Assembly: GCF_000772965.1 (NCBI RefSeq)
Contig: NZ_JPVQ01000012.1
Coordinates: forward strand, 1-64,000
Source: Ureibacillus massiliensis 4400831 = CIP 108448 = CCUG 49529
Lineage (GTDB): Bacteria; Bacillota; Bacilli; Bacillales_A; Planococcaceae
Direction of reading: 5' to 3'
Length of the DNA: 64,000 nt
Part shown: positions 26,293 through 34,640 of the stretch, in pieces
How positions within the stretch are numbered: position 1 is the stretch's first letter
Layout of the letters: each line of letters opens with the position of its first letter
Translations under genes and position numbers: made by a program
Notes under the pieces: generated by a model
Databases searched by the model: none
Told to the model about the DNA's origin: nothing
Seen by the model: the letters and a program-made list of their open reading frames with translations, nothing else

Positions 26293-27189
26293 CTATATAT
26301 TTAGTTTCTTAGTTTCTTCTTGATAACGATTCAATACGTTCTGTAATTGGTTCAATTGTTCATTGTTTAATGGAATCATTGGTAATCGAACACCACCTAC
26401 TTGAATTCCGTTTAAATTTAATGCTGCTTTTACTGATGTTGGATTTGGTGTTGCAAATAATACCTTCATAATTGGTAAAAGTCTTCGATGGTCTTTCGCT
26501 GCATCCTTCACATGACCCATTTCAAATTTTTTGATCATTGTTTGCATTTCGTTACCGATAATGTGAGAAGCAACAGAGATAACACCTGTTCCACCAATTG
26601 ATAGTACTGGTAACGTTAAACCGTCATCACCACTGTATAATAAAAAGTCCTCAGATGTATTTTCGATAATTTCAGCCATTGCATCTAAATTGCCGCTTGC
26701 TTCTTTAATTGCAACAATATTAGGAATTTTTGAAAGCTGAATGACTGTATCAACAGATAAGTTGATCACGCTTCTTCCAGGAATGTTATATAAAATAATA
26801 GGTAAATTCGTTGCTGCTGCAATTGCTTTAAAATGCTCATACATGCCTTCTTGTGAAGGTTTGTTATAGTATGGTGTAACAAGCATAATGCCATCTACAC
26901 CTGCATTTTCCGCTTCTACCGTTAACTCTATTGAGGCCTTCGTATTATACGAACCAGTGCCTGCAATGACAGGTACTCTCCCATCAACGGTTTTAACAAC
27001 GAATTTAAATAGTTCCACTTTTTCCTTTTCTGTTAATGTTGGGGATTCTCCTGTAGTACCAGAAACGACTAAACCATCCGTACCATTTGCAATTAAATAC
27101 TCAATTAAATTTTTTGTAGCTGGAAAATCAATTTCACCTTGACTATCGAATGGCGTCACCATAGCAGTTAAAATTTTTCCGAAATACAT
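26293..27189 (-). CDS. dapA: 4-hydroxy-tetrahydrodipicolinate synthase
   Basis: It condenses pyruvate with aspartate semialdehyde, the first step of the diaminopimelate/lysine branch, which also feeds dipicolinate for spores. Signatures are GTTGESPTL near residue 45, YYNKPSQEG, the catalytic Tyr in LYNIPGRS, and the Schiff-base Lys in VAIKEASGN. Length, 298, is normal. It is transcribed alone behind a lysine riboswitch. ATG 27189 follows GTGGAGAAG. Confidence 0.96.
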   Translation of the reverse strand: MYFGKILTAMVTPFDSQGEIDFPATKNLIEYLIANGTDGLVVSGTTGESPTLTEKEKVELFKFVVKTVDGRVPVIAGTGSYNTKASIELTVEAENAGVDGIMLVTPYYNKPSQEGMYEHFKAIAAATNLPIILYNIPGRSVINLSVDTVIQLSKIPNIVAIKEASGNLDAMAEIIENTSEDFLLYSGDDGLTLPVLSIGGTGVISVASHIIGNEMQTMIKKFEMGHVKDAAKDHRRLLPIMKVLFATPNPTSVKAALNLNGIQVGGVRLPMIPLNNEQLNQLQNVLNRYQEETKKLNI

Positions 27190-27248
27190 AACTTCTCCAC
27201 ATCCTTAAATTTATTTTTTAAATTAAGAGGAGAAGGGCGTAAGTACAA

Positions 27249-27284
27249 AAACGCAAAAAAGCAACAACGAGGGCTCGTTGTTGC
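27249..27284 (-). terminator. Terminator of the lysine riboswitch
   Basis: GCAACAACGAGGGCTCGTTGTTGC is a long perfect stem (27261-27284) and on the minus strand a T6 tract follows. Its AGCCCT can pair with the AGGGCT of the 3' P1 strand, which gives the antiterminator switch. Confidence 0.85.
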
Positions 27285-27312
27285 AATAGAAACAAATATC
27301 ATTTCGTTTGCG

Positions 27313-27485
27313 TAAGATAGCCCTCCATATAGTTTCCTATATGACAGTCCTGCATTTATTCAACGTCAGAACCAGCTTCAAGATGAGTGAGAGTCTTAAA
27401 GCTTCGGCAAATTCCCCTTTCCATAATAATCTTAGGATCTCATCATCCTCATATTATGTAATAATGGTCTTTGCGCCTCTATCCT
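27313..27485 (-). promoter_or_regulatory. Lysine riboswitch (L box) controlling dapA
   Basis: On the minus strand the conserved parts occur in order: GATAGAGGCGCAAAGA at the 5' side, GGGGAATTTGCCGAAG, a GCTGGTTCTGAC segment, GACTGTCA, then a hairpin and GGAGGGCTATCTTA. P1 is GATAG/CTATC. High lysine would stabilise the aptamer and let the following terminator form. Confidence 0.93.
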
Positions 27486-27628
27486 TACTTCAAAATTTTT
27501 GAAATAAGTAATTATTTAATTATCCAAATAGTACCTCTTTTTAATTGGAAATGCAATGCTTTTACCAATAAAAAACATCGACAAATTAATAAACATTTTG
27601 ACAAGTACGAAAATTTAGGGGAATTTTA

Positions 27629-28894
27629 TTAAACATTTATTTGTTTTGGAAGATTCATATTTTGTTTTTTTATCAAAATCACAAAAAGACTAGCCAATAC
27701 ACAGAAAACACCAGCCAAGAAAAACGCCCATGTATACGTGTTAAAGTATTTATAAATAAGCCCTCCACCAAATGCTGCAACTGCTGCACCAATTTGATGA
27801 GAGGCAAATATCCAGCCATAAATAATTCCACTTTTTTTAATGCCGAATATTTGTCTGGAAATACTGATTGTTGGTGGTACAGTGGCAATCCAATCTAAAC
27901 CATAGAAAATGGTAAAGACGATTAGCATTACGTAAGAACCTTTAGTTAGAGCGAATGGTAGTAAAACAAGTGAGGCTCCTCGTAATCCATAATACCAGAA
28001 TAATAGCCACCGATTATCAAATCGGTCAGAGAGCCATCCAGATAGTGTCGTACCTAATAAATTAAAGATACCCATAAAAGAAAGAAATGAAGCTGCAGTA
28101 ACTAATGGTATTCCAAAGCTAATACAAAGAGAGATAAAATGTGTACCAACTAGTCCGTTTGTTGAGAGTCCACAAATAAAGAAGCTACCTGCTAATAACC
28201 AGAATTCCTTAATTTTTAAGGCTTCAATCAATCCTTTAAAAGCGATTATTATTGGATTTTCTTTTTTCGTATCAATTTCTTCTGGAACATCTTTTTCTAA
28301 TCCGTATGGAAGAAGCCCTATTTCTCTAGGTGAATTTCTCATAAAGAGAAAGATAAAGAAAAACATAATGACACTTAGGGCCATAATTAATCCGATGGCA
28401 TGACGCCATGAATACGCTTCGATTATTGCTGCTAACACTGGTAAAAGAATGAGCTGTCCGGCAGCAGTACTTGAAGTAAGTATTCCAACGACTAGCCCCC
28501 GTTTTTTCTCAAACCAATGATTTGCAATATAGGGACTTAATACAGTTAGGAATACACTTGAACCTAGACCGAAAATGAATCCCCAAATAATTATTAATTG
28601 CCATGGTTCATGCATGAACAACGTAAGGATAGTTCCGACCATAAGTGTAGCCATTGAAATGGTCATCATTTTCTTTAAACCTATAATCTCTAACAAGGCT
28701 GCCATAATTGGTCCAGATAATCCATATAAAAATAAAGTTATACCAAAGGCAAGTGAAATAATCGAACGATCCCAACCGAATTCTTGTTCTAATGGTGTTA
28801 AAAAGACACCTGTAGAGGAAATAACAATTCCAGCTACGATATTTGTAAAAAAGGTAATGACTAATATAACCCAACTGTAGTGAATGCGTCTCAA
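27629..28894 (-). CDS. MFS transporter (monocarboxylate / oxalate-formate type)
   Basis: A 12-helix permease. The start RIHYSWVILVITFFTNIVAG and SSTGVFLTPLEQEFGW are typical of the OFA/MCT-like group, as are GLGSSVFLTVLSPYIANHWF and KRGLVVGILTSSTAAGQ (loop 4-5). A second half of six helices follows a charged loop. Length, 421, is normal. It stands alone; the substrate, probably an organic acid, is not shown. Confidence 0.87.
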   Translation of the reverse strand: MRRIHYSWVILVITFFTNIVAGIVISSTGVFLTPLEQEFGWDRSIISLAFGITLFLYGLSGPIMAALLEIIGLKKMMTISMATLMVGTILTLFMHEPWQLIIIWGFIFGLGSSVFLTVLSPYIANHWFEKKRGLVVGILTSSTAAGQLILLPVLAAIIEAYSWRHAIGLIMALSVIMFFFIFLFMRNSPREIGLLPYGLEKDVPEEIDTKKENPIIIAFKGLIEALKIKEFWLLAGSFFICGLSTNGLVGTHFISLCISFGIPLVTAASFLSFMGIFNLLGTTLSGWLSDRFDNRWLLFWYYGLRGASLVLLPFALTKGSYVMLIVFTIFYGLDWIATVPPTISISRQIFGIKKSGIIYGWIFASHQIGAAVAAFGGGLIYKYFNTYTWAFFLAGVFCVLASLFVILIKKQNMNLPKQINV

Positions 28895-29067
28895 AAATTC
28901 TCACCTAGTTTCTGTTTGAATAGAAAAAATGAAAATAAAAGCTATAATTCTGTTAAAAAATACAATTCTCTTAATTAATCACTATTATGCAGTTAGGTAA
29001 TTTGAAAAGTAAATAAAAAGAATTGGTGTATTGGAGGGTTTTTTAGTAGAGATAGGTGAGAGTAAGC

Positions 29068-29604
29068 TTATTTGGTGAATCTATTTGCATAGCTACTTGC
29101 TACAAAGGAATAGGGCTTTATTTTCGCCTCTAGCCCAATTGAATTCATGCGAGAAATCATCTCTTTTACGAAAATACTTGTTTTATTTCTTTTTCCTGAA
29201 CCGATGTCAATATGACCTTCAATGGAAAAGCTAGCGCCTTTTAAAATATGTGGGAGTACAATATGAAACAAACGGTCTTTTTCTTCTTTATTAAACATGG
29301 ATACGACTTCTTCTGTTAAAGTTGTTTCGAAGGAAATCCGCTCGTGCAAATTTTTCATCTTCCGTGGAACAATTACTTTTCGAAAGCAAGCCCAGACTCC
29401 TTTTCTTTCCTGCTGTATAACAATGCCAGTTATAAATTTTGTATGGGTTGCATGAACTTGTGAATCTGTTCCAAACATTAATTTAAAACTTCCGGTGGGG
29501 TCTTTTTCCATGAATTGAACAATATAGCGAAAGACTTGCTCAAAGGACATATGTTTTTGACTTAAGTTTTGAAAGGTTTGATCAAAAACATATTTATTTT
29601 TCAT
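29068..29604 (-). CDS. ykuK: YkuK family RNase-H-like protein
   Basis: A 178-residue protein of the DUF458/YkuK family, with a predicted RNase-H fold. FKLMFGTDSQVHATHTKFITG near residue 40 and the GHIDIGSGKRNKTS segment with acidic residues are family-typical. Function is not established. GGTAGG precedes ATG 29604. Monocistronic. Confidence 0.85.
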   Translation of the reverse strand: MKNKYVFDQTFQNLSQKHMSFEQVFRYIVQFMEKDPTGSFKLMFGTDSQVHATHTKFITGIVIQQERKGVWACFRKVIVPRKMKNLHERISFETTLTEEVVSMFNKEEKDRLFHIVLPHILKGASFSIEGHIDIGSGKRNKTSIFVKEMISRMNSIGLEAKIKPYSFVASSYANRFTK

Positions 29605-29754
29605 TTGTTCCTACCTTTCCTTTTTCGTTATTCACTCATTAAATTCTATTAGTGAAATAATAAAAAAATTAATCAAAAGAAAATTTTGATTTTGTGTCTG
29701 AAAACGATGGAGTTGTGCATCATAAATGGAAAATAGGGTAAAGGTGGCTTGGGC

Positions 29755-30450
29755 ATGAAAAATTTAAGTCGGCTTTTAATGATGATAATCCTTTTTGGAA
29801 TGGGATCTCATTTATTTACTTTTAATGTAGGAGCTTCTGAAGTTTCATCTGCAAAGGTTATTACTGAAAACTACAAGGAAGCATTTTTAAAGTATCCTCA
29901 AGTAACTGGACTTAAGAATAGTGAAGGACAGAAAAAGATAAATGGTGTACTCCATGAACATATCCAATCATCCTACAAAGCTTATTTGAAATTGATGGAG
30001 GAAATGGAGAACTATAAAAAAGGGGTTGATTGCAAAAAGCAAGCACCAATCTGTGAATATAGTTATTCAACATATTATGATGTGAAATATAATCAGGATG
30101 GAAGAGTGAGTATTTTATTTTATGATGCAACATATTCCGGTGGAGCACATGGCCTTGAAGGTGTGACAACTTACAATTTCAATTTAAAGACTGGAAAAAA
30201 ATATTCACTCGATGATTTGGTATCCGATCAATCAAAATATATAGATATAACCGATTATGTAAGAAAATATATGAGAGAGCATCAAGAAATTTTCTTTGAT
30301 GAAGGTATTCTTAAAGACTTTTTAGTTAATAAAGATACACAATTTTATTTCACAGACGAAGGTATTGATTTGATCTTCCAGCAATATGAGGTTGCACCCT
30401 ATGCCGTAGGTCACCCAACCATTAGTATCCCTAGCTCCTTATTTGAATAA
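29755..30450 (+). CDS. Secreted DUF3298/DUF4163 (RsiV-like) domain protein
   Basis: A signal peptide (MKNLSRLLMMIILFGMGSHL, ending near NVGAS) is followed by a DUF4163-like region and a DUF3298 domain with the hallmark YSGGAHGLEGVTTYNF (the GGAH-G loop) and YEVAPYAVGHPTISIP. The same two domains precede the deacetylase domain at 4951-6396, here with no enzyme attached. In RsiV this fold binds lysozyme; whether this protein does is unknown. ATG 29755 follows AAAGGTGG. Confidence 0.82.
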   Translation: MKNLSRLLMMIILFGMGSHLFTFNVGASEVSSAKVITENYKEAFLKYPQVTGLKNSEGQKKINGVLHEHIQSSYKAYLKLMEEMENYKKGVDCKKQAPICEYSYSTYYDVKYNQDGRVSILFYDATYSGGAHGLEGVTTYNFNLKTGKKYSLDDLVSDQSKYIDITDYVRKYMREHQEIFFDEGILKDFLVNKDTQFYFTDEGIDLIFQQYEVAPYAVGHPTISIPSSLFE

Positions 30451-30463
30451 GCGGAAAAAGAAA

Positions 30464-30495
30464 AATCCTCTGAATACAAAAAGATTCAGAGGATT
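30464..30495. terminator. Terminator between convergent units
   Basis: AATCCTCTGAAT pairs perfectly with ATTCAGAGGATT over 12 bp. The better T tract is on the minus strand, behind the decayed hydrolase at 30556. Confidence 0.75.
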
Positions 30496-30517
30496 ATTGA
30501 TGTGTAATTGTAATTAT

Positions 30518-30548
30518 AGTTCCCTTTTTTTCATTATACTATTTAGTG
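30518..30548. repeat. Direct repeat copy 1
   Basis: From 30524 to 30548 25 bases are identical to 31424-31448, and counting the flanking AGTTC about 30 of 31 bases agree. Both copies lie next to the 3' end of a minus-strand gene and just after a hairpin, exactly 900 bp apart. Confidence 0.75.
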
Positions 30549-30555
30549 TCTTAAA

Positions 30556-30752
30556 CTAAGAATTTATGGATATTGATTTAGGTGAATAACCAGGACCCTG
30601 AATATGAGTTACAGTTCCTGTAGAAGGATTTACTATCCCAACATGACCCGTAATCCCTTTACAGCATTTACATGAGAAGTAGAAACATTAAATGCTAAAA
30701 TTAGTATCAAAGTTGTAAAGAATAACATTGTTGTTTTTAATGTTCTTTTCAT
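30556..30752 (-). pseudogene. Decayed secreted YiiX/NlpC-P60-like hydrolase
   Basis: From ATG 30752 a signal peptide is encoded (MKRTLKTTMLFFTTLILILA, ending HVNAV). A frameshift follows near 30655, after which the sequence reads ITGHVGIVNPSTGTVTHIQG and PGYSPKSIS. GHVGIV with a later THIxGPG pattern is that of circularly permuted cysteine hydrolases (YiiX-like). The catalytic Cys region and the C-terminus are missing. It is a short relic. Confidence 0.6.
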
Positions 30753-30865
30753 TGATAGTTCATCCCCTTTATTGTAAAATACTTACAATGATAGTATATA
30801 AAATATCACCCTGTTCAACAACTATAATTTACTTTTTTTGAAAAAATAAAGGAAGATAATAAGAT

Positions 30866-31192
30866 ATGAAGAAAAGTTGGTTGTTACCTATTGTTTTCTT
30901 TTTCCTTTTTATAGGAACTCTAATATATTTCAACTATCAAAATTATAAGTATGGAAGTAGAGAGAATAGAGAAGAATTATTAGTAGCAGTTATGTTTGAT
31001 GTAATTGAAAATCGCTCTATTACAGAAGAAGAAGTAAAAGATATAGAGGTTTTTCGTTCACAGGCAGGAGTTTATCCTTTTTTTTATAATGTTCAGGTAA
31101 CATTGAACAATGGAGATAGAATGCTTTATAGGTGGTCCGATAAAGAAAAAAGCAATCTTTCTATTACAGATTATCCTAATGAAAATAAGTAA
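30866..31192 (+). CDS. Small membrane-anchored protein of unknown function
   Basis: A hydrophobic N-terminal segment (LLPIVFFFLFIGTLIYF) is followed by an exposed region of about 80 residues (ENREELLVAVMFDVIENRSI ...). I do not recognise the family. A weak AAGGA site precedes ATG 30866. It is placed between the two direct repeats with the decayed hydrolase. Confidence 0.6.
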   Translation: MKKSWLLPIVFFFLFIGTLIYFNYQNYKYGSRENREELLVAVMFDVIENRSITEEEVKDIEVFRSQAGVYPFFYNVQVTLNNGDRMLYRWSDKEKSNLSITDYPNENK

Positions 31193-31382
31193 ACTATTAC
31201 TACTCCCTTTGAGTGGTATGAGAAATCTAGTAGGGCTTTTTGGATAATTCTACATAGTTTTCAACACTTATAAAAATAGAGACAATATACAGAGGGGCCA
31301 AATGGCTGCTCTTTTTTACGTTCTAATTATGCAAGATTCTATGCAAAAAGAGGGGAGAAAAAGGGGGTACGAATAAAAAAAT

Positions 31383-31433
31383 GAACTCTTTCTAAAGCTG
31401 ACCAGCAAAAAAGAAAGAGTTCACTTTTTTTCA
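31383..31433. terminator. Bidirectional terminator
   Basis: GAACTCTTTCT (31383-31393) and AGAAAGAGTTC (31412-31422) are perfect complements. T tracts occur on both strands. Confidence 0.8.
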
Positions 31434-31448
31434 TTATACTATTTAGTG
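31418..31448. repeat. Direct repeat copy 2
   Basis: Matches copy 1 at 30518-30548; 25 bases from 31424 are identical. It lies at the 3' end of the dehydrogenase gene at 31466. Confidence 0.75.
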
Positions 31449-31465
31449 CCAATCGCATTAAGCGA

Positions 31466-32536
31466 TCACATAATCATTGTATCATTTTTCAGATTTTCGA
31501 TAATGGCATTTTTAACTTCTTCTAAATTGGCTGTACCACCTAAATCACCTGTTTTAATACCAGAAGCTAATGTTGTCTCGATGGCATTTAAGACACGATC
31601 TCCAGCATTTGAGTGTCCTAAAAAATCTAACATCATCTTACCTGTCCAAATTTGACCGATTGGATTAGCGATTCCTTTTCCTGCAATGTCAGGCGCTGAG
31701 CCATGAACAGGTTCAAACATTGATGGATATTCTCGCTCTATATTTAGATTGGCTGCTGGGGCGATACCAATACTTCCCATAATGGCACCACCTAGATCAG
31801 TTAAAATATCACCAAACAAATTAGAAGCAACGATTACATTGAATGCATGTGGTTTCATGACAAAAAACGCTGCTAGAGCATCAATATGATTAGATACAGA
31901 TTGAACTTCAGGATAATCTTTTTTTACATCATCAAATACTTCATCCCAAAATGGCATCGAGTATGTAAGACCGTTAGATTTTGTAGCACTTGTCACATGC
32001 CCCTTTGAATTTTTAGCTAGTTCAAAAGCATAGCGCATTGCTCTTTCAGTTGCTTTTCTAGTGAATACAGCGTTTTGAATGGCAATTTCATCAGATCCAC
32101 TATGCATACGACCACCGCTATCTGAATATTCACCTTCAGAATTTTCTCTGACAACTGTAATATCAAAGTTTTGAGGGTTTTTCAAAGGTGATTCTAAGCC
32201 TGCTAAAAGTTTTGCTGGTCTTACGTTAATGGATTGCTTCATTCCTCTGCGAATTTTTATCAATAGTCCCCAAAGAGATATGTGGTCGGGAACAAGTTCT
32301 GGCATCCCGACGGCTCCTAAAAATATTTGATCATATTGCTTTAATGTTTCAAGCCCATCCTCAGGCATCATGACACCATGCTCTAAATAATAATCACAGC
32401 CCCATGGAAAATAAGTCCACTCAAATTGAAAGCTCCCATCCAGCTTTGCAACTTCGTCTAAAACTTCTATTGCTGCTGGAACGACCTCTTTACCAATGCC
32501 ATCGCCAGCTATTACAGCAATTTTATATGTATTCAA
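31466..32536 (-). CDS. Tartrate / D-malate-type decarboxylating dehydrogenase
   Basis: An NAD-dependent beta-decarboxylating dehydrogenase of the isopropylmalate family, but in the TtuC/DmlA/YcsA subgroup. IAVIAGDGIGKEVVPAAIEV, FLGAVGMPELVPDHISLWGL, the substrate loop VVRENSEGEYSDSGGRM, and NLFGDILTDLGGAIMGSIG (metal Asp) are visible. Length, 356, is normal. The start is TTG 32536 after AAAGGGG. It may oxidise D-malate or tartrate to pyruvate or related acids. Monocistronic. Confidence 0.9.
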   Translation of the reverse strand: MNTYKIAVIAGDGIGKEVVPAAIEVLDEVAKLDGSFQFEWTYFPWGCDYYLEHGVMMPEDGLETLKQYDQIFLGAVGMPELVPDHISLWGLLIKIRRGMKQSINVRPAKLLAGLESPLKNPQNFDITVVRENSEGEYSDSGGRMHSGSDEIAIQNAVFTRKATERAMRYAFELAKNSKGHVTSATKSNGLTYSMPFWDEVFDDVKKDYPEVQSVSNHIDALAAFFVMKPHAFNVIVASNLFGDILTDLGGAIMGSIGIAPAANLNIEREYPSMFEPVHGSAPDIAGKGIANPIGQIWTGKMMLDFLGHSNAGDRVLNAIETTLASGIKTGDLGGTANLEEVKNAIIENLKNDTMIM

Positions 32537-32742
32537 ATTAAAAACCCCTTTTATTTAATTTTCTAAAAATATACCATAATATTTGAATTATAAATAGAAA
32601 TGAAATTATATTACTCTAATTTTGTTAATAGATTTGTTAATAAATAGGGAATTTAACTATCTGATCAAGTAAATCAGAATTATTTGGGGGACGTGTGAGA
32701 AAATAGAATATTTTAACTAGGGAGAGGAAAACCACTTACTTT

Positions 32743-32824
32743 TCCATAGCTCAGCGGGTAAATTCATAACTTGTCCCGTTTAAAACATCGGGCACATCAC
32801 ATTTTGGAATGAACGAGACAAGTT
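32743..32824. other. tRNA-like D-arm next to a large inverted repeat
   Basis: TAGCTCAGCGGGTA (32747-32760) is the typical D-arm of a tRNA, but no acceptor, anticodon or T-arm can be built around it. Right after, AACTTGTCCCGTT (32768-32780) pairs with AACGAGACAAGTT (32812-32824) at 12 of 13 bp, with an inner CCCG/CGGG. The rest of the 332-bp gap 32537-32868 shows nothing else. Confidence 0.35.
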
Positions 32825-32868
32825 CAGGGCCTATTATTTACATATGGAGTATGTATATTATTGTAATA

Positions 32869-33324
32869 TTATTTTTTTTGAAGAACAAAAAACTGAATCA
32901 CACAACCGATTAAAACTAATAGCACGACTACAAGGATGAGATATTGTAAATTTAGCACTAGTAGGTCCCAACCGTGTATAAGTGTCAACCATAAGTCAAC
33001 TAAAATTATGAAAGCAATAAGTATTAATAGAAATTTATTAAACTTAGAATCTTTCCTTATGACGATAGATTTGACCATTTGCCATAATAAGATGATTAAA
33101 ATTGCAATCCCTATAAGCCATAGGACTGTAGGGATTAGTAAATTTCCAAAAAAACTGACTTCATCATTTTCCTTGAAAACAATTTCTGCTAATGACGTAC
33201 CGGACTCCATTTCCTTCATTAATGGCAGCGACAGCCATCTAGAAGAGAGAAATACAAAAAAGGCTAAGGCTAGTCCAACTGAATATAGCATCAAATCGAA
33301 ACTATCATTTGGTTTCTTTGTCAC
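32869..33324 (-). CDS. Membrane protein of unknown function (four helices)
   Basis: The 151 residues hold four hydrophobic segments: LMLYSVGLALAFFVFLSSRW, LLIPTVLWLIGIAILIILLW, FLLILIAFIILVDLWLTLI and LQYLILVVVLLVLIGCVIQF. No known motif. The start is GTG 33324 with AGGGGGA upstream. Confidence 0.65.
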   Translation of the reverse strand: MTKKPNDSFDLMLYSVGLALAFFVFLSSRWLSLPLMKEMESGTSLAEIVFKENDEVSFFGNLLIPTVLWLIGIAILIILLWQMVKSIVIRKDSKFNKFLLILIAFIILVDLWLTLIHGWDLLVLNLQYLILVVVLLVLIGCVIQFFVLQKK

Positions 33325-33611
33325 TAAGGTCTATCCCCCTTATATCGATTAATAATGGTAATAAAATGTATGTTTATAGAAAGAAATTTAACACGAATGA
33401 TAGGCATTTATTTTGAGTAGAAAACAATGAAGCTTGATGGTTTGAATTTGGTGCTTTAATGAGGAATAGAAATAACCTTGAATTGACATAATTTTTCAAT
33501 TATTTATACATTTTTTAATGGTAAACATTTAAAATAGAAAAATAGACACTGTTTATTAAACTATAAAATTCATAGCATAAGCATGGATATTGAGGAAAAG
33601 GAGATGTATTC

Positions 33612-34601
33612 ATGAAGGTATTAGTGATAGGGAAAGAGGATCGCTATTTAAAGTATATGCCTGATAAAGACATAGCCAAAAATGCGGAGTTAATCATTTG
33701 TCCGATTGGCACAAGTGATGAAGTGTTAATTGAAAAGGGAAAAGAAGCTGAATATTTAATTGTAGATGCAATTGGATCCGTTAGTAAAAAAGTTATTGAG
33801 CATCTTCCAAAATTAAAATTAATTCATTCTGAAGGTGTAGGTTATAACGGTATTGACATACAGACTGCAAAAGAAAAAGGTGTTTTTGTATGTAATAATA
33901 AGGGAATTAATGCAGGCGCCGTTGCTGAACAAACGATCCTACTAATGCTAGGGTTACTTCGCGATGTGGTTACGGGAGATCAAAAAGTTCGTGAAGGTCT
34001 CCAAATACAAACAAAAGAAAAAGCGATGGTTGAAGGAATTACAGAGCTGGCAGATTGTAAAATTGGTTTAGTTGGATTTGGTGATATTGCAAAAGCTACT
34101 GCAAAACGCCTCACCCCTTTTGAGTGTGAGCTATATTATTGGAATAGAACGAGACAATCGAAAGAAATCGAGGAAGAATATGGTGTCTCTTATTTAGAAT
34201 TAGATGAATTAGTAAAAGAATGTGATTTTATTAGTCTTCATGTTGCAGTGACAGAGGAAACAACGGAAATCATTAATAAAGAGTTTTTAAAAAAAATGAA
34301 AAAATCTGCATATGTAATTAATACTGCACGTGGTGAATTAGTTGATAATGTAGCAATGAGAGAAGCGTTAATTAATGGAGAAATAAAAGGAGCAGGTTTT
34401 GATACAGTACATCCTGAACCAACTCAAAAAGATAATCCACTCGTTGCATTACCAGAAGAAGTGGCACATAAGGTAATCTTCTCACCTCACATTGGAGGAA
34501 TAACAAGAAGTACATTTTATCGAGCACATTTAAACATTTGGTCTAATATTGAACTTGTTGAAAATAACAAAAGACCAAATTATATTGTGAATGGATTATA
34601 A
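33612..34601 (+). CDS. D-isomer-specific 2-hydroxyacid dehydrogenase
   Basis: An NAD(P)-dependent oxidoreductase with the usual two domains. The Rossmann motif is KIGLVGFGDIAKATA (about residues 150-165); the catalytic Arg is in INTARGELVD, Glu in FDTVHPEP, and His in FSPHIGGIT. Length, 329, is normal. AAGGAGATG precedes ATG 33612. The aminotransferase gene begins 39 bp after its stop, so the two likely form one operon linking 2-oxo-, amino- and hydroxy-acids. Substrate unknown. Confidence 0.9.
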   Translation: MKVLVIGKEDRYLKYMPDKDIAKNAELIICPIGTSDEVLIEKGKEAEYLIVDAIGSVSKKVIEHLPKLKLIHSEGVGYNGIDIQTAKEKGVFVCNNKGINAGAVAEQTILLMLGLLRDVVTGDQKVREGLQIQTKEKAMVEGITELADCKIGLVGFGDIAKATAKRLTPFECELYYWNRTRQSKEIEEEYGVSYLELDELVKECDFISLHVAVTEETTEIINKEFLKKMKKSAYVINTARGELVDNVAMREALINGEIKGAGFDTVHPEPTQKDNPLVALPEEVAHKVIFSPHIGGITRSTFYRAHLNIWSNIELVENNKRPNYIVNGL

Positions 34602-34640
34602 TAAATAAAATTAGTATATGAATTAGGGGGAAAACACATT

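Noticed and set aside
32741-32830. Intact tRNA gene
   Set aside because: Only the D-arm fits; acceptor stem, anticodon arm and T-arm are absent.
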